A DNA stretch of 34,184 nucleotides from Planctomycetaceae bacterium (GCA_027487485.1 JAIYDN010000073.1:1-34184); one strand, 5' to 3'; shown: positions 25,861 to 34,184, numbered from the stretch's first letter. The notes: generated by a model from the sequence alone, not told the origin. Translations and numbers: made by a program.

Positions 25861-27327
25861 ATGGATTATCTGCGAAGCGTCGTCTGTGTTGGCTTTGTTG
25901 CATTGTCAACTTTCTTGACAGCATCAACTCTTCAAGCGCAGGTAGTCCCAACTACTGCCTCGCCTTTCTTACCGAGCAGCGAGGAAAACCTCGAAGTGAT
26001 TGGAGAGACGGACCTGCTAAATCGCATGCAGGCTATGGAATCGCAATCGGTTGAGTTGCGTGAAAAGATTAAGATTCTAGAAGATGCGAACAAGCGGCAG
26101 GATGCCGCCAAAGCAAAGTTACCCAGCGTGACTATCAATGGAGTGTTCCAGGCTGATGCAGTCGCGTTCGGCCAAGATGATGATAGTCGGGACGCCTATG
26201 GACGCGTTGAAGGTGGTGGAGATTTCCGTCGAGCCAGGCTCAGTGCAAAAGGGGCCGTCACGGATCGCATGGACTACTTCATGCAAATGGACTTTGCCTT
26301 CTTCGGAAGACCGACCTTCACCGATTTATGGGTGGACTTCAAAGACGCGGGCCCACTCGGTACTGTTCGCGTTGGCCAATGGAAGCAACCTTTCTCTTTG
26401 GAAGTCGTAAGTAGTTTTCGGTACACGACCTTTATGGAAAGGGCGGGCACATTTCAAGCATTCACTCCGTTTCGTCACCTTGGGATCGGATTCTACGATA
26501 ACTCAGACGACCTCAACTGGACTTGGGCTGCTTCTTACTTTCGAACCGGACAAGACCAGTTTGGTGGATCGTTAAGTACAGACGGCGGAAATGGGTTGGC
26601 AGGTAGATTGACTCACCTTCTCTGGTACGATGGCGCTAAGGGCGAGGATTACCTACACGTTGGAGCTGGCTATTTTTTAAATGCGCCGCCCAATGAAAGA
26701 GCTCGATTCCGGAGTATTCCTGAAATCTACGTTGGTGAGTTTGTTGTGCCAGCTGGAGAGCCTATTGGTACCAGTGGTCAAGCGGTTCCGGATGTAGCCA
26801 ATGGAACGCCCTTCTTTGTTGATACTGGAGTGCTGAATGGTACGAGCCTGTCGCAAAGTTTTGGAACTGAGGCACTGTGGGTTCGAGGGCCTCTGTCTTG
26901 GCAAAGCGAAGCGATCGGAACGTTGGTCGACACATCCACAGTGGGCAACGGTTTCCTTTGGGGCGGCTACTCACAGGTTGGCTTCTTTTTGACCGGTGAG
27001 CACCGTCCCTATGATCGTAAGGCGGGTGCAATTGACCGAATCATTCCTTGCAATAGCCTTTCAAAAAACAGCCGCGGCCTCGGAGCATGGGAAGTTGCCG
27101 CGCGTTGGTCCTACCTGGACCTTACCGACAAGCAAATTCAAGGCGGTGACATGCAAAACATGACCATTGGCTTGAATTGGTACGCAAACCCGTATTGCAA
27201 ATGTGTTTTTAACTACATCCATTCTTGGGCCGAATCGCGTCCGATCCGCAATGGAAGTATTGTTGGCAATCAGTTGATCTCATCGGAAACAGATGCTTGG
27301 GGAATGCGAGTCCAATTGGACTTCTAG
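25861..27327 (+). CDS. Porin of the OprO/OprP family
   Basis: Outer-membrane beta-barrel of 488 residues from ATG 25861; a TTG 12 bases earlier is possible but unlikely. Signal peptide at about 1-27 (ends LQAQ). A short coiled coil follows at about 45-80 (LLNRMQAMESQSVELREKI), as is usual in planctomycete porins of this type. The barrel begins with TINGVFQADAVAF and has FRRARLSAKGAVTDRMDYF, VRVGQWKQPFSLEVVSS, and a C-terminal strand ending in VQLDF with the terminal Phe needed for barrel insertion. OprO/P members take up phosphate or polyphosphate; the substrate here is unknown. The 215 bases before it hold no clear promoter. Confidence 0.9.
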   Translation: MDYLRSVVCVGFVALSTFLTASTLQAQVVPTTASPFLPSSEENLEVIGETDLLNRMQAMESQSVELREKIKILEDANKRQDAAKAKLPSVTINGVFQADAVAFGQDDDSRDAYGRVEGGGDFRRARLSAKGAVTDRMDYFMQMDFAFFGRPTFTDLWVDFKDAGPLGTVRVGQWKQPFSLEVVSSFRYTTFMERAGTFQAFTPFRHLGIGFYDNSDDLNWTWAASYFRTGQDQFGGSLSTDGGNGLAGRLTHLLWYDGAKGEDYLHVGAGYFLNAPPNERARFRSIPEIYVGEFVVPAGEPIGTSGQAVPDVANGTPFFVDTGVLNGTSLSQSFGTEALWVRGPLSWQSEAIGTLVDTSTVGNGFLWGGYSQVGFFLTGEHRPYDRKAGAIDRIIPCNSLSKNSRGLGAWEVAARWSYLDLTDKQIQGGDMQNMTIGLNWYANPYCKCVFNYIHSWAESRPIRNGSIVGNQLISSETDAWGMRVQLDF

Positions 27328-27360
27328 CTTTGACTGGTCAATTCGGACTTCGGATGCAGC

Positions 27361-27702
27361 TCAGTCAACAATACGACTGGCAAATACAAAATAGCCGCTA
27401 ATCGTTGTGGCGGCCATAGCCACACCTAGAAAACACGATGGCCAAAAGGTCAAACCTGTTCTATTTGCAAACGCAAATGGAACGAAGAATGGCAAGCCAA
27501 GCGGGACCAGGATGAGTGTTTCTCTCGCTAGTCCCGTGATGACTGCCATATCCTTTTGCGCGTACCAAGTCATCACAAAAGCAAGGATGCTCACAATGGG
27601 GAGCGAAAGTACCAATCCACCTAGACGCGGTGACCGACCCGCTATTTCTGAAACGAGAACGATCACCGCTGCCGAAATGAAAATCTTGATCGCGTAAAGC
27701 AT
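27361..27702 (-). CDS. Small integral membrane protein, DUF3147-like
   Basis: Protein of 113 residues with four hydrophobic segments (about 4-20, 28-45, 60-80 and 88-107). The start MLYAIKIFISAAVIVLVSE followed by an SPRLGGLVLSLP segment resembles DUF3147 inner-membrane proteins; the assignment is from memory of the pattern. A strong Shine-Dalgarno site (GAGGAG) lies seven bases before ATG 27702. It is the last gene of the third RND cluster, 40 bases after the lipoprotein gene, so it is probably co-transcribed. Function unknown. Confidence 0.75.
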   Translation of the reverse strand: MLYAIKIFISAAVIVLVSEIAGRSPRLGGLVLSLPIVSILAFVMTWYAQKDMAVITGLARETLILVPLGLPFFVPFAFANRTGLTFWPSCFLGVAMAATTISGYFVFASRIVD

Positions 27703-27742
27703 TGTGGACTCCTCAAGGTGTACTTAGATCGGGTTTCAAATC

Positions 27743-28267
27743 CTAGTGTGCATGGTCGCCGTGGGCTTCTTCCTTGAAGTCGCCTGAATAGGGTGTTCCA
27801 TCGATTACGCCGGTTAGTGTACCGGCGTACTCTTGGACCACTCCCAGTTTTTCATGCGTTCCAATAAATCGCGAAGCCTTTCCTGCTGGATCGCTTTCTT
27901 GCGGTGATGCTTTGAGGGCAACCTGCATCTCGGGTGAACCAATACTCAATTCAATCGATGCTGCATCGATCGGTGCGGGAGTCTTCTCATCGCTGCCGAA
28001 AACATAGACGGTCGCTTGTTGCTTGTCGTGGTCTACGGTGAACTCGACGTGATACTTACCTCCGCCCCAGTCGGCGACAGTACCTTCGTGTGGGCCGACG
28101 CCGTGCCCATGCCCCTCTGAACCATGATCGTGGCCTCCAGCACCATGGTCGTGCCCATGATCGTCCGCGGCCTTGGTCGATGACGTGGCTGTTGGCTCGG
28201 ATGGCTTGTTGCAACCAACGAAACCGAAGATCGCTACCAATGCAAGTGAAATACCAAAACGCTTCAT
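27743..28267 (-). CDS. His-rich lipoprotein, paralogue of 10285-10809
   Basis: Protein of 174 residues with the start at ATG 28267 (GAGGAAG upstream), chosen over a TTG at 28282. Lipoprotein signal to Cys19 (GFVGC). A His/Gly-rich segment (DDHGHDHGAGGHDHGSEGHG) precedes the core, which begins with GPHEGTVADWG and YHVEFTVDHD, then ATVYVFGSDEK, DPAGKASRF and an end in HGDHAH. It has the same length and lipid-anchor position as its cluster 1 paralogue, but here the extra His run is at the N-terminal side. It follows the pump gene by 11 bases and is surely in the same operon. A role as metal-binding partner of the pump is inferred. Confidence 0.86.
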   Translation of the reverse strand: MKRFGISLALVAIFGFVGCNKPSEPTATSSTKAADDHGHDHGAGGHDHGSEGHGHGVGPHEGTVADWGGGKYHVEFTVDHDKQQATVYVFGSDEKTPAPIDAASIELSIGSPEMQVALKASPQESDPAGKASRFIGTHEKLGVVQEYAGTLTGVIDGTPYSGDFKEEAHGDHAH

Positions 28268-28278
28268 ACTAAACTTCC

Positions 28279-31200
28279 TCAAATTGAAGGTGACTTTTCA
28301 GCGTCCACCAATCGCTTGGCGTCCTGACCGCTGAATTTCCAAAACAAACCAGGGTGAATCAAGAATTCACAAAACGTAGATGTAATTAGCCCGCCGAGAA
28401 TGACCGTTGCAACCGGGTAGAGAATTTCTCGACCAGGTTCTTGTCCACCAATGACCAGCGGAATCAAACCGATGCCAGCAGTCAGCGCCGTCATCAACAC
28501 AGGTGCCAGTCTCTCGAGACTGCCTCGCAAGATCATTGCCTTCGAGAAAACTTCCCCTTCTTCTTTCATGAGGTGGAAGTAGTGGGTAACCAGCAGAATA
28601 CCATTGCGAACGGCGATGCCGCCGAGCGATATAAAGCCGACCAGACTTGCCACGGTCAGCGTCTGTTGGGTGATCACCAATGCAAAAACACCGCCGATGA
28701 AAGCAGTTGGCAACGCGTTGAGTATTTGCATAACGATCCGAACCGATGGGAAGAGAATCATCAACACACCGAACATGGCAACTACGGAGAGTCCTGCCAA
28801 AATCATGATCAATCGAGTTGCGTTCTGCTGGCTTTCGAACTGCCCGCCATACTCAACGTAATAGCCGACCGGCATGGCAACTTGCGCATTCACGCGTTGT
28901 TGGATTTCGGCAACTGCGCTGGCCAAGTCGCGTCCTTCTGTGTTGCAGCGAATGACGATGCGGCGGCGGGCATTCTCACGATTCACTGAGTTAGGGCCAA
29001 CTCCTTCGTAGATCGTCGCTACGTCCCGCAGTTCAATCTGACCGCGTTCCGACTGACCTTCTTGGTGCGGTAGATCGATGCGTAATCGACCTAAGTTCGC
29101 ATAGTCCGTGCGGTGTGCTTCCTCAAGTCTGACCAGTAAATCGAACCTTCGCTGACCTTCGAGCACTTCAGAAACCACTTGGCCTTGGAGAGCTGTTTGA
29201 AGCACTGAAGCTACATACTGTCTTGTGAGACCATGCATCGCCAAGTCATCGCCCCGTAGCTGAATGTGCAATTCAGGAGTCATTTGAATGGGTTCGACAA
29301 TAGGCGGAGTCAGGCCAGAGACATCCGAGATTGACGACTTAACTTTCTCCGCAAGCGTTAGCAGCGTGTCCAGGTCGTCGCCGTGGATCTTGATCGCAAT
29401 TTGTGCGTAAACCCCGGAAACCATATGGCTGATCAAGTGCGCTAGTGGCTGTTCCACTTCGATATCAACTCCAGGGACTTCCTTGCCAATCCGCCCCCGC
29501 AAATCTGCAATCATCTTTTCGCGATTATGTGCAGCGTCAGGATTCATGCTGAGGATGTACTCACCGAAGTTGACAGGCGAAGCATGTTCGTCCATTTGTG
29601 CTCGTCCCGTGCGACGCACGAAGTTCAGTATCGCCCCGTCAGGATTGGTGGCGCTCTTTTGCATGGACTGAAAAACGCCATCGATACTTGTAGAAACTTG
29701 GTTCGAGGCTTGTAGCGAAGAACCAGGGGGAAGCGTCACGTTCACCTGTACGCTTCCTTCGTCGAAAGCAGGTAGGAAGTTGCGACCAAGCTGTGCGACT
29801 TGCCAGGCTGCCACAGCCACAATTAGCCAAGTCGCAATGACCAAGAGAGAAGGAAACCTCATGCTGAACTGAATCAACGGGCGTACAAGCCATTTGAGTG
29901 CCCGCAGCACCAAACCATCATGTTCTCCATGAGTTGCTTTCGAAGTCGGCAACAAGTAGTACGACAATACGGGTGTCACCGTCAGTGAAACCACAAACGA
30001 TGAAAGAATAGAGACAATGTAGGCAAAGCCCAGTGGCGTAAACAGCCGCCCTTCAACACCCGACAAAGCAAAGAGCGGCAGGAATACAAGGATCACCACG
30101 ACGGTACCAAAGAAGATCGAACTGCGAATTTCTTTACTTGCGAGGTAGACGACTTCGAGTGCCGGAAGTGGTTGCTCGCGTTGGTTGTTCTCTTTTAATC
30201 TTCGAAAGATGTTCTCGACATCGACAATCGCATCATCGACCAGCTCGCCCATCGCCACTGCGATTCCGCCAAGCGTCATGACGTTGATCGATAATTCGTT
30301 GCCACTGATCCAGCCGATAAAGCGAAAGGCCAGCGTGGTCATCACCAACGACATGGGAATCGCGGTAAGCGTGATGAATGTGGTTCGGAAATTGAGCAAG
30401 AATAGAAACAGAACGATGACCACCAGCGTTGCACCAATGGCCAACGCCTCAGCGACATTGAATACTCCGCGATCGATGAAGTTCTTCAATCGGAAGAGTT
30501 CCGAATTGATGACGATATCCGCTGGCAACGAGGCTTCTACTTCTGCAAAAGCAGTTGCCGCGTTATCGGTCAACTTACGGGTGTCGATATGCGGCTGCTT
30601 CACCACAGTAAATACAATTCCGCTTTTACCGTTGACACTACCATCTCCACGCTTCAGTTCGGGGCCTTCGATTACCGATGCAACTTGTTCAAGCAGGATG
30701 CTTCGTTTCGATGACTTAGCGACAGGGACCTTGAGCAGCTCGTCAATCACATTGTGACCGCCAGTCCCGAGCCTTCCGAGAATGCGGATCGGTCGTTCGG
30801 ATTCACCTTTTATGGCAAAGCCACCGCTGGCGTTGATATTGCTTTCACTAAGTGCCCGCTCGACGTCTTGTACCGTCACGTCGTACTCAAGTAGAGCGGT
30901 TGGATCGAGAAGTACTTGGTACTGCTTGCGATCACCGCCTTGCATGAAGACCTCGGCGACCCCATTCACTTTTAACAGTCGTGGACGAATCACCCAATCG
31001 GCAATGGTTCGTAGCTCAAGCAATTGCTTGGCTTCCGTTTCAAATTGAATCTCGTGAATACCGGAGGCGAGCTTGACCGTCGCGTGAAAGCGGCGACGTG
31101 CGTCGTCACCTTGGATAAGAAGAGGTTCAACAAACTCGAAGGGGACCGTTTCCCAAGATTCAGGCTTACGGCGATCAACGACGCGCCACAGCTTCATCGA

Positions 31201-31722
31201 TGGCTCGCCATTGCTAGTGAGCAACTCGGCCATCAACTTGGTTTGTCCGACGGCAACAAGCCTTCCTCCGGTCGGACCAGCCTGTCGATAGATACCGGCT
31301 ACAACGATCTGTCCCATAATGGACGAGGGCGGAGTCATTTGAGGTATGACACCCTGAGGCAGAATACCCTCGAGAGTTATCAAGCGTTCGCTGACCGTTT
31401 GACGAGCGGCGCGTATATCGGTTGACCAACCGAATTCGATATACAAAACATTGAGGCCGGCGGTTGTTTGGCTGCGGACTGCCTGGACGCCATTGGCCCC
31501 CATCAATGCAATCTCGATCGGCTGCGTAACCAGCGTTTCAACTTCCTCCGTTGCAAGGCCGGGAGCTTCGGTGATGATAACGACTCGTGGCCGATCTAAG
31601 TCGGGAAACACGTCGATAGACATCGTAGTTGTCAGATACGATCCATAGACAAGCACAACCAGACTGGAGATGAGCACCAGCGATCGGTAGCGTAAAGATA
31701 ATCGGATGATGGAATCGAGCAT
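28279..31722 (-). CDS. Heavy-metal RND efflux pump with an inserted domain (third set)
   Basis: Pump of 1147 residues, about 77 longer than the cluster 1 pump, to which it is clearly related. It shows DVFPDLDRPRVVIITEAPG, PPSSIMGQI, ELRTIADWVIRPRLL, TM4 GELVDDAIVDVEN (492-504; Asp496, Asp497, Asp501, Glu503) and RNGILLVTHY. The extra length is one block at about residues 146-233, between the GQI motif and ELRT, where the cluster 1 pump has only nine residues. The block begins GPTGGRLVAVGQ and contains MAELL and KLWRVVDRRKP, recalling the accessory lipoprotein core. AAGGAG, overlapping the adaptor stop, lies seven bases before the ATG. Confidence 0.95.
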   Translation of the reverse strand: MLDSIIRLSLRYRSLVLISSLVVLVYGSYLTTTMSIDVFPDLDRPRVVIITEAPGLATEEVETLVTQPIEIALMGANGVQAVRSQTTAGLNVLYIEFGWSTDIRAARQTVSERLITLEGILPQGVIPQMTPPSSIMGQIVVAGIYRQAGPTGGRLVAVGQTKLMAELLTSNGEPSMKLWRVVDRRKPESWETVPFEFVEPLLIQGDDARRRFHATVKLASGIHEIQFETEAKQLLELRTIADWVIRPRLLKVNGVAEVFMQGGDRKQYQVLLDPTALLEYDVTVQDVERALSESNINASGGFAIKGESERPIRILGRLGTGGHNVIDELLKVPVAKSSKRSILLEQVASVIEGPELKRGDGSVNGKSGIVFTVVKQPHIDTRKLTDNAATAFAEVEASLPADIVINSELFRLKNFIDRGVFNVAEALAIGATLVVIVLFLFLLNFRTTFITLTAIPMSLVMTTLAFRFIGWISGNELSINVMTLGGIAVAMGELVDDAIVDVENIFRRLKENNQREQPLPALEVVYLASKEIRSSIFFGTVVVILVFLPLFALSGVEGRLFTPLGFAYIVSILSSFVVSLTVTPVLSYYLLPTSKATHGEHDGLVLRALKWLVRPLIQFSMRFPSLLVIATWLIVAVAAWQVAQLGRNFLPAFDEGSVQVNVTLPPGSSLQASNQVSTSIDGVFQSMQKSATNPDGAILNFVRRTGRAQMDEHASPVNFGEYILSMNPDAAHNREKMIADLRGRIGKEVPGVDIEVEQPLAHLISHMVSGVYAQIAIKIHGDDLDTLLTLAEKVKSSISDVSGLTPPIVEPIQMTPELHIQLRGDDLAMHGLTRQYVASVLQTALQGQVVSEVLEGQRRFDLLVRLEEAHRTDYANLGRLRIDLPHQEGQSERGQIELRDVATIYEGVGPNSVNRENARRRIVIRCNTEGRDLASAVAEIQQRVNAQVAMPVGYYVEYGGQFESQQNATRLIMILAGLSVVAMFGVLMILFPSVRIVMQILNALPTAFIGGVFALVITQQTLTVASLVGFISLGGIAVRNGILLVTHYFHLMKEEGEVFSKAMILRGSLERLAPVLMTALTAGIGLIPLVIGGQEPGREILYPVATVILGGLITSTFCEFLIHPGLFWKFSGQDAKRLVDAEKSPSI

Positions 31723-31728
31723 TTCAGT

Positions 31729-31735
31729 TCTCCTT
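31729..31735 (-). promoter_or_regulatory. Shine-Dalgarno AAGGAGA of the third RND pump
   Basis: The site begins inside the TAA stop of the adaptor gene and lies seven bases before ATG 31722, which links translation of the two. Confidence 0.7.
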
Positions 31736-33128
31736 AGTGTGCCGCGTGGGAGGTGCCGTCCGCGTGAACGTGAAGACCTGGTTGCTGGCCGCTCGCTGAT
31801 TGAGCCTTAAGTACTCGACGCAACGACGCGGCTGCGTTCTGAGCTAAAAATGTTCCAGGGGTGATGCTTTGATCGTTCGCTAAAACTACATGCGTACGAT
31901 CTTCATGGAGAATGTGAACGGGTATTTGATTAAACAAGTCGCCGTTTTGTCGGTAAACGTAGGCGTCTGCTCCCTCACGTACAACGGCTTCGGAAGGCAG
32001 TACATAGACATTGGCCAACTTCTCAACAGGCACTTCAATTCGCGTGCGTTGTCCAGGTCGGAACCGCCACACCAAGAAGGTCATGCCATCTTTCTGGTAA
32101 GTCCGCGATTGGTTGATCAGCGGCACGAAGAAGTCGAAGGTTCGCGTGGCTGTGTCGATTGTGTTTGAGAGATGGCGAATTTGGAATTGTTGATCGATAG
32201 CCGGCCATATTTCATTGGAGTCCTCCGCGAACTCAAGTCCAAGTGGGACTTTGTTTTGGGCTGCTTGTTCGAGTAGACCAGCTTCACGTTTGAATGCATG
32301 ACCAATGACGAATAGCGACTGGTGATTGGCTAAGTTGGCCAGCAAGTCTCCTGCTTGAACGGTTTGCCCAAGCTCCACGCCCAGCGAATGCACTTCATAG
32401 CCAATGTCGCTGGCTACTTTGAATCCAACGGTTTGGATCTCAGGCTTTACCAGCCCATCAAGCACCGTCTCATGGGCGCGAGGAGGAGGAGCAAGAACCT
32501 CGATCGTCGAGATAAACGCACCATCGGTAACCAAGGCAATCTGGTCAGGGGTCAAGCCGCGATTGAGAAGCTCTTGCTTGGAAGCCTGAATCAACGTCTG
32601 TTGACGCTGGAGTTCATTGCGTTGTTCGATCAATCGCGAACCTGAAACCGCACCGGAACTAGCCACCGAGTTGAGTCGTTCTATTTGTTCCTGGACAAGC
32701 TTTACTTCCTGAGAAGCTTTGTAGAGCTGCGTTTGGGTTGCTTGCAGGTATTCGCTGAACAGACGTAGCGTTAGCAAGCGTTGCCCTGGCTTTACGGTAT
32801 CGCCGGGGAACGCATGAATCTCGGCAACCACGCCAACCGCCGGTGAAGTTACGCCGCGATCGGATACGCCAGGTCGGTCGGCAACGACACCTGGAATCGT
32901 GAGCGTTCGCCAATAGTCGGTCGGCCGAACTGCCTTGACCGCTAGGTTCAGGTTCTTTCTCGCCTTTTCGCCCAGTTCAAGCATCTGCAGTTCAGATTTC
33001 CCTGCAGTCTCTTTGGCAGACTGTGCAGCAGATCCCTTCGCAGTTTCTCGCGACGAGCAACCGACCGATTGAATAATGAAAAGTAACAAAAGGACGCACG
33101 TTGGTGCGAACACTCTATGGAAACGCAT
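31734..33128 (-). CDS. RND efflux periplasmic adaptor lipoprotein (third set)
   Basis: Membrane-fusion subunit of 464 residues, related to the cluster 1 adaptor rather than the second one. Lipoprotein signal to Cys24 (QSVGC) in place of the transmembrane anchor of the cluster 1 protein. Core features are RTLTIPGVVADRPG, SPAVGVVAEIHAFPGDTVKPG, a hairpin of about residues 130-190, LGVELGQTVQAGDLL, and VLPSEAVVREGADAYVYRQNGD. The C-terminus carries a small His motif (HVHADGTSHAAH). It lies directly before its pump gene. No TolC gene accompanies this pair in view, so the duct may come from elsewhere. Confidence 0.93.
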   Translation of the reverse strand: MRFHRVFAPTCVLLLLFIIQSVGCSSRETAKGSAAQSAKETAGKSELQMLELGEKARKNLNLAVKAVRPTDYWRTLTIPGVVADRPGVSDRGVTSPAVGVVAEIHAFPGDTVKPGQRLLTLRLFSEYLQATQTQLYKASQEVKLVQEQIERLNSVASSGAVSGSRLIEQRNELQRQQTLIQASKQELLNRGLTPDQIALVTDGAFISTIEVLAPPPRAHETVLDGLVKPEIQTVGFKVASDIGYEVHSLGVELGQTVQAGDLLANLANHQSLFVIGHAFKREAGLLEQAAQNKVPLGLEFAEDSNEIWPAIDQQFQIRHLSNTIDTATRTFDFFVPLINQSRTYQKDGMTFLVWRFRPGQRTRIEVPVEKLANVYVLPSEAVVREGADAYVYRQNGDLFNQIPVHILHEDRTHVVLANDQSITPGTFLAQNAAASLRRVLKAQSASGQQPGLHVHADGTSHAAH

Positions 33129-33256
33129 GATTGGCGGAACTTCATTGAATGAAGCTGCATTGCGTCAAGTGACCACTTGAGGGAGCTGAGCAGCAGGTGA
33201 AGGCTTGAAAGAAGAATACGCGTCGATGGAAAGCAAATGCTCTCCGTCGAGACGAA

Positions 33257-33715
33257 TCAAAGCCTTAGCGCAGCATGGAGCAGATAGAGCGGTAGCTCAG
33301 TGGTGGTAACGAGTGGTGGACGATCGAGCCTCGAAGGTGACCGAATCCCTGAAAAATAGTCTTCATATGTTTCGACAACAGCGCACGAACCATCCTCGAT
33401 CGAAATTCGATCGGAGGTGGTGACCATGAAGTCTGCAGCGGTTACGTAGACGGCGTCTGATTCGTGATCGACGGATTTTTCTACGGGTGCGGGTTTGGAA
33501 TCGTCAGTCGCATGGTCTTTGCCATGACTATGGCCATGATCGTGATGCGAGTGCCCATGAGATTCATCGCTATGACCGTGCTTTGGAGCACTTCCGACGT
33601 GGATATGGGCTCGCCCCTGGCTTGGCGATTGATGCGCAGCAGACCCATGAGAGTGAGCAAGGGAATTGCCCACTACAAAGAATGGAATCAGCAAAATCGC
33701 TATAAGTCGGTGCAT
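33257..33715 (-). CDS. Small exported His-rich protein, putative metal binder
   Basis: Protein of 152 residues. Signal peptide at about 1-20 (LIAILLIPFFVVGNSLA), then a dense His region at about 21-67 (HGHSDESHGHSHHDHGHSHG and neighbours). The rest is Asp/Ser-rich and ends in a Pro-flanked hydrophobic tail (PPLVTTTELPLYLLHAALRL). It has one Cys (SCAVVE) and so differs from the Cys-rich small proteins of cluster 1, but it holds the same place, first in an RND cluster. AGGA about nine bases upstream supports the start. It probably binds metal ions in the periplasm; the family is not recognised. Confidence 0.72.
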   Translation of the reverse strand: MHRLIAILLIPFFVVGNSLAHSHGSAAHQSPSQGRAHIHVGSAPKHGHSDESHGHSHHDHGHSHGKDHATDDSKPAPVEKSVDHESDAVYVTAADFMVTTSDRISIEDGSCAVVETYEDYFSGIRSPSRLDRPPLVTTTELPLYLLHAALRL

Positions 33716-33883
33716 TAGTAAAATCCTATCCGCATAAGCTTAGGCCACGAATAGCAGTTCGGACAAATTTTTAACAATGCAATCAGAAAGCGTTGCGCAT
33801 TACCCGGCCGCAATGTTCGCAACGTGGCACCCCTTAGTGAGGCAGATCAATGGATAAAAAAGAAACCCGAGTCAGGCAGACGA

Positions 33884-33928
33884 TTCATAACCCAGAGTCG
33901 TTAACCCGGCGGTTTTCATAACCCAGAG
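33884..33928. repeat. 14-base direct repeat
   Basis: TTCATAACCCAGAG occurs at 33884-33897 and again at 33915-33928, 31 bases apart, with a related GTTAACCCGG between them. It may be part of a dispersed intergenic repeat, or operator half-sites for a gene beyond the window. Confidence 0.5.
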
Positions 33929-34046
33929 AGTCTGAGAGTATTTGTCTCTAATTGGCCCCCAGAGAGGGGCTGTTTTGGCGAGAGTCGCGACCGGAAATCG
34001 AGTCTCTGGAGAGTGGTCGAGACCCCGGAGATTGCAGGAAAATACG

Positions 34047-34086
34047 AAAAAAGCCGGTGTTTTGCGTTGCTGCAATACACCGGCTT
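34047..34086 (-). terminator. Rho-independent terminator, leftward
   Basis: A perfect 10-bp stem (AAGCCGGTGT at 34051-34060 with ACACCGGCTT at 34077-34086) and a 16-base loop are followed, on the minus strand, by a run of six T (34052-34047). It should end transcription of a leftward gene lying beyond the right edge. Confidence 0.75.
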
Positions 34087-34184
34087 CTTCAAATAACCTA
34101 CTGCGGTCAGTTTCCTAACCAAACAGAGAAGTTGAGTGTGACCGACACCTCGCGAAACTCGCCTGTTTTCTCTCGTCCGGGTTA

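Larger units (their letters stand above)
33716..34184. other. Non-coding right edge
   Basis: No convincing gene in these 469 bases. The part next to 33715 should hold the leftward promoter of the third cluster, but no clear -35/-10 pair is seen. Further right lie a 14-base direct repeat, several GAGAG-rich short palindromes and a strong leftward terminator. TAACCCGG at 33902-33909 returns inverted at the very end of the window (34177-34184). Confidence 0.5.

Noticed and set aside
27330-27368. TTGACTG...CAGTCAA inverted pair between the convergent porin and DUF3147-like genes
   Set aside because: A 7-bp stem with a 25-base loop and no T run is too weak to call a terminator.
28441-28989. Plus-strand open frame of 182 codons
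   Set aside because: Antisense to the third RND pump, with no motif of its own.
33954-33970. GCCCC...GGGGC hairpin followed by TGTTTT, possible rightward terminator
   Set aside because: Only a 5-bp stem and a broken T run, and no rightward gene ends nearby.

Overview
The window looks like part of a planctomycete chromosome (Pirellulaceae or a close relative). That is an inference from gene content and style, not from a marker gene: a serine recombinase paired with a DUF2924 protein, OprO/P-type porins, many lipoprotein efflux parts, weak or missing Shine-Dalgarno sites beside a few good ones, and middling base composition. Nearly everything from 1790 rightwards is a heavy-metal handling island. 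No rRNA, tRNA or CRISPR array was seen.

Left edge (1-1500, minus strand): the start of a recombinase module. Four short genes run leftwards, each overlapping the next by an ATGA: two small unknowns, a DUF2924 protein and a serine recombinase that runs off the window. A short coding-like remnant follows at 1541-1663.

Cluster 1 (1790-13389, plus strand): Cys-rich exported protein, TolC-family lipoprotein, Cys/His-rich exported protein, RND adaptor, RND pump (CzcA/CusA family), exported protein built of four repeats, His-rich lipoprotein, and a P1B-4-type metal ATPase. This is a full route from cytoplasm to outside (ATPase, then RND pump, adaptor and outer-membrane duct), with several putative periplasmic metal binders.

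Middle (13487-25644): an MFS transporter and a PAP2-family lipoprotein on the minus strand, then a two-component system (OmpR-type regulator and heavy-metal-type sensor kinase) on the plus strand. A secreted acidic PepSY-like protein (minus) is followed by a second complete RND set (TolC, adaptor, pump; plus). Four copies of one direct-repeat box (YTCTCAT-N4-YTCTCAT, 11-bp period, the layout of a PhoB box) lie only in this part: before the regulator, two between the PepSY gene and the TolC gene, and one before the adaptor. This marks a probable regulon of the local two-component system.

Right part (25861-34184): an OprO/P-like porin (plus) faces a third RND cluster on the minus strand: His-rich exported protein, lipoprotein adaptor, RND pump, His-rich lipoprotein, and a small DUF3147-like membrane protein. 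This third set has no TolC gene in view. Its pump carries an extra stretch of about 80 residues that resembles, by eye, the accessory lipoprotein family encoded beside it and in cluster 1. The last 470 bases are non-coding, with a direct repeat and a strong leftward terminator.
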